Shown: piece after piece, positions 1 through 5,037 of the stretch | Layout: each line of letters begins with the position of its first letter | Position numbering within the stretch: position 1 is the first letter of the stretch | Assembly: GCA_964651315.1 (NCBI GenBank) | Contig: CAZYXO010000069.1 | Span: 1 to 5,037, forward strand | Origin: CAZYXO01 sp964651315 | Lineage (GTDB): Bacteria > Bacillota_I > Bacilli_A > RF39 > UBA660 | Length of the DNA: 5,037 nucleotides | Reading direction: 5' to 3' | Position numbers and translations under genes: made by a program | The notes under the pieces: model-generated | Told to the model about the DNA's origin: nothing | The model's database searches: none | What the model saw: only the letters and a program-made list of their open reading frames with translations

Positions 1-4
1 GAAA

Positions 5-46
5 TTTCTAATAGTGATATTAGAAGCACGTGAATTTATTCATGTG
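5..46. repeat. two adjacent hairpins near the window start
   Basis: Two inverted repeats sit directly next to each other. The first pairs TTTCTAATA (5-13) with TATTAGAAG (18-26) around a 4-nt loop, with one G-T wobble at its base. The second pairs CACGTGAA (27-34) with TTCATGTG (39-46) around TTTA, with one G-T wobble. TGTGA (43-47) can also pair with TCACA (51-55) as an alternative to the second hairpin. No T-tract follows, so these are not standard intrinsic terminators. They could be the 3' end of a structured RNA or intron that lies mostly left of the window, or an operator upstream of the promoter at 67-95. The sequence does not decide between these. Confidence 0.5.
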
Positions 47-66
47 AGGTTCACAGATTTATTTAC

Positions 67-95
67 TTGTTATTACCATAAAAATGTGATTTAAT
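67..95 (+). promoter_or_regulatory. putative sigma-A promoter for the two-gene cassette
   Basis: A -35 TTGTTA (67-72, 4 of 6 consensus bases) is followed after 17 bp by a -10 TTTAAT (90-95, 5 of 6). The -10 is preceded by TGA (87-89), giving the extended TGn element. Transcription would start near 102, just before the Shine-Dalgarno AAGGAG (104-109) of the gene at 115, so the 5' leader would be only about 13 nt. In such AT-rich DNA chance matches are common; the 17-bp spacing and TGn motif are what support the call. Confidence 0.5.
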
Positions 96-114
96 ATTTA
101 CAAAAGGAGAAAAT

Positions 115-396
115 ATGGAAATATTAAAAGATAGTGTTAATAATTTAATTAGGAAATTAAAAAAAGAAAAAGAAGTAACATTTATATTAATTGATAATAA
201 TGGGAAAGTGTTTAATTCTGGAAAAGCAGATAGTGTTTATAATCTTGTATATGATTTTGATTATGAATATAATTTTGTTTCTGTAGAAGATTTAGTAAAA
301 GAAAAATACAATTTAGGTGGTTATAAATATGTTGCTTTATTTGATGGTGATAATATTATAGCAGAGAAAGGAGATATTTATGGATTGGTTATTTAG
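115..396 (+). CDS. hypothetical protein, first gene of a two-gene cassette
   Basis: This 93-residue protein is not recognised. The start is supported by AAGGAG at 104-109, five bases before the ATG. The N-terminal 20 residues are Lys/Glu-rich and probably helical. Residues 21-27 (VTFILID) form a likely beta strand followed by an NNGK turn, and the rest alternates strand-like and acidic stretches rich in Tyr, Asp and Phe (42-54). A second strand-turn unit is at 70-83 (YKYVALFDGDNIIA). By hand count it has 16 acidic and 12 basic residues, a net charge of about -4. There is no signal peptide, membrane segment, Cys or Trp, so it should be a small cytosolic alpha/beta protein. Its last 17 bases overlap the next gene, which implies coupled translation. 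An acidic small protein encoded just before a basic partner recalls immunity/toxin or antitoxin/toxin pairs, but no family motif supports that. Confidence 0.75.
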   Translation: MEILKDSVNNLIRKLKKEKEVTFILIDNNGKVFNSGKADSVYNLVYDFDYEYNFVSVEDLVKEKYNLGGYKYVALFDGDNIIAEKGDIYGLVI

Positions 397-766
397 TAGA
401 ATTGAAAAAGATGATGATGGTAATTTAAAAGAAGTAGAAAGACATCAAATAAACGAAAAAGGGAATAAACATGGATATGCAACTAATGATGATTGGAGAA
501 CTCATGCTCACATAGTACGTGATAAAAATGATAAAATAATTTATCAAAGAGACAATGAAACTGATCCTGATAAACATAAATGGAATTCAAGATATAAAGG
601 ATATATTTGGGAATATTTAAGTAAATGTTCATTTGGTGAATTGCAAAAAATAGAAGCATTTTCCGATAACAAATACATAAAAAAATCAGCAAGATATTAT
701 ATGAATAAATTTAATCCTAATTTTCTTAATGCCAATTATGCACTTGAAAAAACAAGAAATCTATAA
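380..766 (+). CDS. hypothetical protein, second gene of a two-gene cassette
   Basis: This 128-residue protein is not recognised. The start is fixed by AAAGGAG (367-373) six bases before the ATG, inside the 3' end of the preceding gene, with a 17-base overlap. It is very polar: about 21 acidic and 24 basic residues plus five His (22, 31, 42, 44, 66) and four Trp (3, 39, 68, 77), all TGG. The middle contains HAH at 42-44 followed by a probable beta hairpin (IVRDKNDKIIYQRD, 45-58) and a charged DPDKHKW stretch (62-68). The C-terminal half (76-108) looks helical and ends in an Asn/Phe-rich segment. There is no signal peptide or membrane segment. The clustered His, Arg, Asp and Trp could be a catalytic or nucleic-acid-binding surface, but that is speculation. 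Its only clear partner is the upstream gene; a terminator follows 22 bases after the stop. Confidence 0.75.
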   Translation: MDWLFSRIEKDDDGNLKEVERHQINEKGNKHGYATNDDWRTHAHIVRDKNDKIIYQRDNETDPDKHKWNSRYKGYIWEYLSKCSFGELQKIEAFSDNKYIKKSARYYMNKFNPNFLNANYALEKTRNL

Positions 767-788
767 ATTAATTAAAAAAATTAAGAAT

Positions 789-811
789 GATGGACATAAG
801 TCCATCTTTTT
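789..811 (+). terminator. intrinsic terminator closing the two-gene cassette
   Basis: A perfect 7-bp stem GATGGAC (789-795) / GTCCATC (800-806) with an ATAA loop is followed at once by five T (807-811) and preceded by an A-rich stretch (773-787). It lies 22 bases after the stop at 766. It separates the cassette from rnc and overlaps the -35 element of the rnc promoter. Confidence 0.88.
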
Positions 812-819
812 GATACAAT
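791..819 (+). promoter_or_regulatory. sigma-A promoter for rnc-smc, extended -10
   Basis: The -35 TGGACA (791-796) matches consensus at 5 of 6 bases; after exactly 17 bp comes the -10 TACAAT (814-819), also 5 of 6. TGA (811-813) directly before it supplies the TGn extended -10. The expected start point is near 826, giving a leader of about 18 nt before the rnc ATG with AAGGA at 830-834. The -35 lies within the stem and loop of the upstream terminator, so the two elements share sequence. Confidence 0.72.
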
Positions 820-843
820 AAATTTAGTTAAGGATTTGATATT

Positions 844-1491
844 ATGGACTTTTTAGAGAAATATGGAATTAGTATTAAAAATAAAAAATTATTAGAAATG
901 GCTTTAACTCATAGTAGTTATTCTAATGAACATGATAAACCTGATTATGAAAGATTAGAGTTTTTAGGTGATGCTGTTTTAGAATTATTAGTTAGTGAAT
1001 ATTTTTATAAATTTACTAATTTAGCCGAAGGTGATATGACAAAAAGAAGGGCAAGTTATGTTTGTGAAACTGCATTAGCAGAATATTCTAAAGCAGTGGG
1101 ACTTGATAAATGTATTCGCGTTGGTCATGGACAACAAAAAAATATTAACGATACGATAATTGCTGATTGTTTTGAAAGTGTTTTAGGAGTCATTTATTTA
1201 AGTGAAGGAATAAATATTGCTAAAAAATTTGTCAATGCAGTAATAATTCCTTATATTGAAAATAAAGAAGAATTTGTTACAGATTATAAATCAACTTTAC
1301 AAGAATTAGTTCAAACAAGTAAAAAAAGTTTAGAATATGTAGTTATTAAAGAAAGTGGTCCTAGTCATAATAAAACATTTGAAATAGAAGTAAGAATAAA
1401 TGATATTGTTTATGGTAAAGGGTCTGGCAAAAGTAAAAAAGAAGCAGAACAAAATGCAGCATATGATGCTTATCAAAAAAGAGTAAAGTAG
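844..1491 (+). CDS. rnc: ribonuclease III
   Basis: Double-strand-specific, Mg-dependent endoribonuclease that matures rRNA precursors and processes structured mRNAs, acting as a homodimer in the cytosol. At 215 residues it is near the usual 220-250. The N-terminal RIIID domain (about 1-140) carries the family signature ERLEFLGDAVLELLVSEY (36-53). By comparison with E. coli RNase III the metal-binding catalytic residues E36, E39 and D43 are present, as are D108 and E111 in ADCFES, so the enzyme should be active. The C-terminal double-stranded RNA-binding domain runs from about 147 to 213, with the closing GKGSGKSKKEAEQNAA-type motif at 191-206. The start has AAGGA nine bases upstream. rnc is the first gene of an operon with smc, only 7 bp downstream. 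Usual upstream partners such as acpP or plsX are absent; instead an unknown cassette and terminator precede it. Confidence 0.97.
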   Translation: MDFLEKYGISIKNKKLLEMALTHSSYSNEHDKPDYERLEFLGDAVLELLVSEYFYKFTNLAEGDMTKRRASYVCETALAEYSKAVGLDKCIRVGHGQQKNINDTIIADCFESVLGVIYLSEGINIAKKFVNAVIIPYIENKEEFVTDYKSTLQELVQTSKKSLEYVVIKESGPSHNKTFEIEVRINDIVYGKGSGKSKKEAEQNAAYDAYQKRVK

Positions 1492-1498
1492 GGTAATT

Positions 1499-4438
1499 AT
1501 GTATTTAAAAGAAGTTAATATAAATGGTTTTAAATCATTTGCAGACAAAACAAGTCTGTTATTTAATAAAGGAATAACCTGTGTAGTAGGACCAAATGGC
1601 AGTGGAAAAAGTAATATAGTTGATGCCATACGTTGGGTTTTAGGAGAACAATCATTAAAATCATTACGTGGAACAGGTGCGATGAGTGATGTTATATTTT
1701 CGGGATCAAGTTCCAGAACAGAACTTAAAAGAGCAATAGTATCACTTACTTTTGATAATATTGACCATTATTTAAAAAGTGAATTTACAGAAGTTGAAGT
1801 AAAAAGAATAGTTTACCAAAATAATGAAAGTGAATATTATATTAATGATTCTAAAGTACGTTTAAAAGATATAACAGATTTATTTTTAGATACTGGAATT
1901 GGTGAAGATTCATTAAGTATTATCTCACAAGGTAATATTGAAAGTATTATTAGTAGTAAACCTGAAAATAGAAGAGTATTAATTGAAAGTGCTGCAGGAG
2001 TTTTAAAATATAAAAAACGAAAAGAAGAAGCAATTCGAAAACTTGAAAAAACAAAAGATAATTTAGATAAATTAAAATTAGTAATAGATGAACTTGAAAT
2101 AAGTTTAAAACCTTTAGAAGAACAAAGCAATATTGCGAAAAAATATAATGAGTTGCAAGAATCTTTGAAAAGTATTGAAATATCATTAATAACAAGTGAT
2201 ATAACAAGTATCAATAATGAATATCAAACATTAATCGAACAAATAAAAACAGCAAATGAAGAAATCGAAGAATTAACAGTTGAAATTGAAAAAGAAAACA
2301 ATAATTTAGAAAAAATAAAATTAGAAAACACTAAAATAGAAGAATTAATTAGCAATCGTAATACAAGATTATTAGAAATAACAGCTAAATTAAGTGAAAT
2401 AAATAGTGAAAAAACAATAACTATTGAAAGACAAAAATATGATTATAATAATGATGAAATAAAAAATAATTTAATTAAATTAAAAGAAGAAGAATTATCA
2501 TTAAATAAAAATATTGAAGTAATTAAAAGTGAAATAGACGAAATCAATACAAATATTAAAACAATTTCTGAAAATAAGAATAATATTGTTACAGAAATAG
2601 ATAAAAATAAAATAACTATAAGTTCATTAAATACTAAATTAAACACTACTAATACAGCCATTTATGAAACAAGTAATAAAATAAACATTATTGAAAATAA
2701 TTTAAATAATGATAACTATTTACCTAATAGTGTAAAAAATATTTTAAATAATCCATCACTAAATGGAATTAAAAATACCATAGGTAAATTAATTAAAACA
2801 GAAGAAAAATATGGTGTAAGTATAGATATATCTTTAGGTGGAACATCTAATTTTATTGTAGTAGAAGATGAAATAAGTGCGAAAAAAGCCATAAGTTATT
2901 TAAAAGATTATAAACTAGGTAGAGCAACATTTTTTCCTTTAAATGTTATTAAACCAAAATATATTGATAATGAAACAATGGATAAAATTAAAATAATTCC
3001 GGGATTTATTGATATTGCTGCTAATTTAGTTAATTATGAAAATACATATGATAATATAGTTAAAAATGTTTTAGGTAATATTATTGTAGTAGATAATATC
3101 GATACATTAAATGAAATAGGTAGATTAATTAATTATCGTTATCGAATAGTTAGTTTAGATGGGGAAATGTTAAATACTGGAGGAAGTATTACAGGTGGAG
3201 TAAATAAAAATAATTATAGTACAATAGAACTTCGTAATGAACTTACTGGTTTGAAAAACAAAATCGAAAAATTAAATGCTGATAAAGATATTATTGTTAA
3301 AAAAATTAGAACAAGTAATAATGATTTAGATATTTTAAAAACAAAAGAAGAAGAATATTTACGTGATATTATTAAAAATAATGAAATTGTTAAACAAAAA
3401 GAAAATATGTTAGCGTATTATAATCGTAATTTACAAACTATTACAAATGAAATAAGTGGTTCTAGTGAACTTATTAATAATTCTTTAGATCAAAAGTTAG
3501 TAGAATTAATGAATGAAGTAAATGTTTGGGAAACAGAGAAAGCTAAAGTTGAAGGCGAACTTATTAATTTGAAAAAGCAAAAAAGTGATATTATGATGAA
3601 TATTATTGAAAGTGAAGGATTTATTCGTAAGAGTAATAGTAATTTAAATAAACTTAATAATTCTTTAAAGGATAAAGAGGTAAGAAATAGTAAATTAAAT
3701 GTTCAATTAGATAATTTACTTGTTAATTTAAATGAAGATTATAATTTAACTTATGAAAGAGCAAAAAGTATGTATGCTCTTGATATGGAAATTGAGGTTG
3801 CTAGAGATAAAGTTAATGATTTAAAGAATGAAATACGTTCTTTAGGTGAAGTTAATACTGGTTCTATTGCAGAATATGAAAGAATTAGCACAAGATATAA
3901 TTTCTTTACTAAACAAAAAAGTGATTTAGAAATTTCTAGTACAAATTTAATGGAAGTTATTGATGAACTAGATAAAATAATGATAGAAAACTTTAAAAAT
4001 ACTTTTGAAAAGGTAAAAGTAGAATTTGCTAGTGTTTTTAAAAATATGTTTAAAGGTGGAACCGGTAAATTATATTTAACTAATCCTGATGATTTACTGA
4101 ATACTGGAATTGAAATTATTGCAGAACCACCAGGGAAAACTTTGAAATCAATAGCACTTTTAAGTGGAGGTGAAAAAACATTAACAGCCATAAGTTTGTT
4201 ATTTGCAATTTTAAATGTTAAGCCACTTCCCTTTGTAGTACTTGATGAAGTAGAAGCAGCACTTGATGAAGCAAATGTAGATATATTTGGTAAATTCTTA
4301 GTTGATCGAAAAGATAGTACAGAATTTATTATCATAACTCACAAGAAAAAAACAATGGAATATGCTGATACATTATATGGAATAACAATGCAAGAATCAG
4401 GTGTTAGTAAAGTAGTAAGTGTAAAATTAGAAGAATAA
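1499..4438 (+). CDS. smc: chromosome segregation protein SMC (short-armed)
   Basis: ATPase of bacterial condensin, which with ScpA and ScpB extrudes and aligns chromosome arms; neither partner is in this window. Order of parts: N-terminal ABC head with Walker A GPNGSGKS (31-38), the SLRG arginine (R57) and Q-loop Q144; coiled coil from about 165 to 405; hinge about 410-570, ending in GGSITGG (561-567); returning coiled coil about 570-780; C-terminal head starting at LGEVNTGS (782-789), with ABC signature LLSGGEK (887-893), Walker B FVVLDE (912-917) and D-loop D923. The C-terminus MQESGVSKVVSVKLEE matches the family closely. All ATPase motifs are intact. At 979 residues it is about 200 shorter than the roughly 1180 usual in Bacillota (B. 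subtilis 1186) and close to Mycoplasma SMC; the loss is in the arms. The start sits 7 bp after rnc with only a weak AGGG site overlapping the rnc stop, suggesting translation coupled to rnc. Confidence 0.97.
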   Translation: MYLKEVNINGFKSFADKTSLLFNKGITCVVGPNGSGKSNIVDAIRWVLGEQSLKSLRGTGAMSDVIFSGSSSRTELKRAIVSLTFDNIDHYLKSEFTEVEVKRIVYQNNESEYYINDSKVRLKDITDLFLDTGIGEDSLSIISQGNIESIISSKPENRRVLIESAAGVLKYKKRKEEAIRKLEKTKDNLDKLKLVIDELEISLKPLEEQSNIAKKYNELQESLKSIEISLITSDITSINNEYQTLIEQIKTANEEIEELTVEIEKENNNLEKIKLENTKIEELISNRNTRLLEITAKLSEINSEKTITIERQKYDYNNDEIKNNLIKLKEEELSLNKNIEVIKSEIDEINTNIKTISENKNNIVTEIDKNKITISSLNTKLNTTNTAIYETSNKINIIENNLNNDNYLPNSVKNILNNPSLNGIKNTIGKLIKTEEKYGVSIDISLGGTSNFIVVEDEISAKKAISYLKDYKLGRATFFPLNVIKPKYIDNETMDKIKIIPGFIDIAANLVNYENTYDNIVKNVLGNIIVVDNIDTLNEIGRLINYRYRIVSLDGEMLNTGGSITGGVNKNNYSTIELRNELTGLKNKIEKLNADKDIIVKKIRTSNNDLDILKTKEEEYLRDIIKNNEIVKQKENMLAYYNRNLQTITNEISGSSELINNSLDQKLVELMNEVNVWETEKAKVEGELINLKKQKSDIMMNIIESEGFIRKSNSNLNKLNNSLKDKEVRNSKLNVQLDNLLVNLNEDYNLTYERAKSMYALDMEIEVARDKVNDLKNEIRSLGEVNTGSIAEYERISTRYNFFTKQKSDLEISSTNLMEVIDELDKIMIENFKNTFEKVKVEFASVFKNMFKGGTGKLYLTNPDDLLNTGIEIIAEPPGKTLKSIALLSGGEKTLTAISLLFAILNVKPLPFVVLDEVEAALDEANVDIFGKFLVDRKDSTEFIIITHKKKTMEYADTLYGITMQESGVSKVVSVKLEE

Positions 4439-4442
4439 AAAT

Positions 4443-4486
4443 AAAGATAGTTAAAAATTTAAATATTAACTATCTTTTTATTTTTT
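4443..4486. terminator. bidirectional terminator between converging genes
   Basis: A perfect 12-bp stem AAAGATAGTTAA (4443-4454) / TTAACTATCTTT (4466-4477) with an 11-nt AT loop is followed by a T-rich run (4478-4486, one A). On the minus strand the stem is also followed by a T-rich stretch (complement of 4435-4442). It starts 5 bases after the smc stop. The distal arm overlaps the last codons and stop of the minus-strand gene, so one hairpin serves both convergent transcripts. The stem has only two G-C pairs but is long. Confidence 0.82.
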
Positions 4487-4640
4487 CACTTTTGTTCTTT
4501 TCTAAATATTCAGCAATATATTTTTGTAATATATATTCTACTTGTTTATTAAAACTCCTATTTTCATTTAATGCAATATCTTCAATTGCAGTTTTTGTTT
4601 CCTCATAAATTCTTATTGTAGTAGGTACTATATTTTGCAT
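4470..4640 (-). CDS. small ribbon-helix-helix (Arc/CopG-like) DNA-binding protein
   Basis: A 56-residue protein, MQNIVPTTIRIYEETK and onward, reading from 4640 down to a TAG at 4472-4470. The start is very well supported: AAGGAGG (4654-4648) lies seven bases before the ATG. The layout fits a ribbon-helix-helix repressor: a short strand VPTTIRIY (5-12), helix A (about 13-25, EETKTAIEDIALN), the typical turn with NRSFNKQ (27-33), helix B (about 31-48), then a Lys-rich tail. Such proteins form dimers whose paired strands enter the DNA major groove and usually repress their own or a neighbouring promoter. No toxin gene is adjacent on the same strand, so it appears to be a stand-alone regulator rather than an antitoxin. 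It diverges from the strong promoter at 4701-4729, a natural target. Its own promoter is unclear; TATACA (4692-4687) with TATTAT (4669-4664), spaced 17 bp, is a weak candidate. The family call rests on pattern, not alignment. Confidence 0.8.
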   Translation of the reverse strand: MQNIVPTTIRIYEETKTAIEDIALNENRSFNKQVEYILQKYIAEYLEKNKSEKIKR

Positions 4641-4700
4641 TTTATAACCTCCTTTATATCTTTATAATATTATTTTGAAATCAATTTGTATATATTCTTA

Positions 4701-4729
4701 TTGACAACAAAATGATTGCATAATATAAT
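4701..4729 (+). promoter_or_regulatory. perfect-consensus sigma-A promoter
   Basis: TTGACA (4701-4706), a 17-bp spacer and TATAAT (4724-4729) match the housekeeping consensus at all 12 bases with optimal spacing. Transcription should begin near 4736 and run into the gene at 4815, leaving a leader of about 80 nt. It lies between that gene and the divergent regulator gene. A promoter this strong in front of a surface-type gene suggests either high constitutive expression or control by a repressor. Confidence 0.88.
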
Positions 4730-4744
4730 AAAAATATAATAATG

Positions 4745-4767
4745 AGATGTAAATCTTAAGATGTAAA
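4745..4767. repeat. direct repeat and palindrome downstream of the promoter (possible operator)
   Basis: AGATGTAAA occurs at 4745-4753 and again at 4759-4767, a 14-bp period, and between them the 10-bp palindrome ATCTTAAGAT (4753-4762) joins the copies. The block starts about 10 bases after the predicted transcription start, a typical place for a repressor site. Ribbon-helix-helix proteins often bind tandem or palindromic short sites, and such a gene lies just upstream. That the site is an operator is inference. Confidence 0.45.
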
Positions 4768-4779
4768 AAAGATTTTTTT
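4751..4779 (+). terminator. weak terminator-like hairpin in the leader
   Basis: AAATCTT (4751-4757) can pair with AAGATTT (4769-4775) around an 11-nt loop, directly followed by four further T; the whole T run is 4773-4779. It lies inside the leader between the perfect promoter and the start codon, so it could act as an attenuator. The stem has one G-C pair only and a large loop, so it may be too weak to work, and it overlaps the direct repeat. Confidence 0.3.
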
Positions 4780-4814
4780 ATATAATTTTTTGCTATAGTA
4801 TTGGAGATGAATGT

Positions 4815-5037
4815 ATGCCAAAAATAAGAAGTATTAATTTTAACAGTAATAAAATGTTAAAAAGAATTATATTAGCATTATTTATAGGATTCATATCTTT
4901 AGCAGTATTATATATTTATAAAAGTTATGCTTATTATGAAGTAACAAATTCTTATAATATTATCAAAGGTAAAGTTGGAGAGTTTTCAAGAGGAGATATA
5001 AAACTAGCAATATATTTAGAAGATAGTTATGGAGCAA
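4815..5037 (+). CDS. membrane-anchored or secreted protein, N-terminal part only
   Basis: The first 74 codons of a gene that runs past the window end with no stop. ATG 4815 is chosen because GGAG (4803-4806) lies eight bases upstream; the ATG at 4811 is in another frame and stops after eight codons. Residues 13-17 carry basic residues (K13, K16, R17) and are followed by a hydrophobic segment at about 18-35 (IILALFIGFISLAVLYIY), which acts as a membrane anchor or signal sequence. SYA at 37-39 could be a signal peptidase site. The visible extracellular part (40-74) reads like the start of a beta-rich domain, with GKVGEFSRGDIKLAIYLED alternating strand and turn. I do not recognise the family. 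It is driven by the perfect promoter at 4701-4729. Confidence 0.82.
   Translation, partial: MPKIRSINFNSNKMLKRIILALFIGFISLAVLYIYKSYAYYEVTNSYNIIKGKVGEFSRGDIKLAIYLEDSYGA

Noticed and set aside
2..94. Open plus-strand frame reaching the window edge (KFLIVILEAREF and onward), possible 3' end of a gene
   Set aside because: Only 30 codons, composition unlike the other genes here, it overlaps two hairpins and the promoter, and there is no way to test it without upstream sequence.
483..692. Minus-strand open frame opposite the second cassette gene
   Set aside because: Its Phe/Tyr/His-rich low-complexity product mirrors the Lys/Asn/Asp codons of the plus gene, which has a strong Shine-Dalgarno site.
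1330..2214. Minus-strand open frames antisense to rnc and the start of smc
   Set aside because: Shadows of well-supported genes, with Phe/Leu/Ile-rich products and no recognisable domains.
3751..4335. Minus-strand open frame of 194 codons antisense to smc
   Set aside because: It lies opposite the conserved C-terminal head of SMC, whose motifs are intact. The Ser/Leu/Phe-rich product is what the reverse of an Asp/Glu/Lys-rich AT-rich gene gives.
1499..4438. Short SMC as a truncated pseudogene, or an alternative such as RecN, SbcC or MukB
   Set aside because: All ATPase motifs, the hinge with GGSITGG and the typical SMC C-terminus are intact in one frame, and the missing length lies only in the coiled coils.
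4742..4759. Possible leader peptide ATG AGA TGT AAA TCT TAA in the leader
   Set aside because: Five codons with no Shine-Dalgarno sequence, and no run of regulatory codons such as those in amino-acid attenuators.
4781..4799. Further -10-like elements TATAAT (4781-4786) and TGCTATAGT (4791-4799)
   Set aside because: No acceptable -35 at 16-18 bp for either, and the second would start transcription at or inside the Shine-Dalgarno site.
4811..4837. Alternative start ATG at 4811 for the last gene
   Set aside because: This frame stops after eight codons, whereas ATG 4815 opens a frame that continues to the window end and has better Shine-Dalgarno spacing.

Overview
The window is very AT-rich and reads like the chromosome of a low-GC Bacillota or Mollicutes-like bacterium (uncultured RF39 or Erysipelotrichia types fit; this is inference). 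All six tryptophans in the four complete plus-strand genes are TGG and none of these frames contains TGA, so the standard bacterial code applies rather than the Mycoplasma code. Shine-Dalgarno sites are mostly strong, and three sigma-A-type promoters can be read by eye.

Positions 1-114 hold two back-to-back hairpins and a promoter with an extended -10. Positions 115-766 hold two small overlapping genes of unknown function, closed by a clear intrinsic terminator at 789-811. With its own promoter and terminator this pair looks like a self-contained accessory cassette. Positions 791-1491 hold a second promoter, whose -35 lies inside the terminator stem, and rnc (RNase III). Positions 1499-4438 hold smc, the chromosome condensin ATPase, 7 bp after rnc and very probably co-transcribed with it. 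The SMC protein is 979 residues, about 200 shorter than the usual bacterial protein; the loss falls in the coiled-coil arms while hinge and head are intact.

Downstream of smc the organisation changes. A 12-bp bidirectional terminator (4443-4486) is shared with a converging 56-codon gene on the minus strand (4470-4640), whose product looks like a ribbon-helix-helix DNA-binding protein. Divergent from it is a perfect-consensus promoter (TTGACA, 17 bp, TATAAT), a short leader with a 9-bp direct repeat, a palindrome and a weak terminator-like hairpin, then the start of a gene for a membrane-anchored or secreted protein cut by the window end at 5037.

The rnc-smc pair is the conserved core of a classical Bacillota cluster, but the usual neighbours acpP (upstream) and ftsY (downstream) are absent here. 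The parts most likely to hold something new are the unknown two-gene cassette and the regulator/divergent-promoter region. Neither can be given a function from sequence alone, and I see no convincing evidence of a complete novel system.
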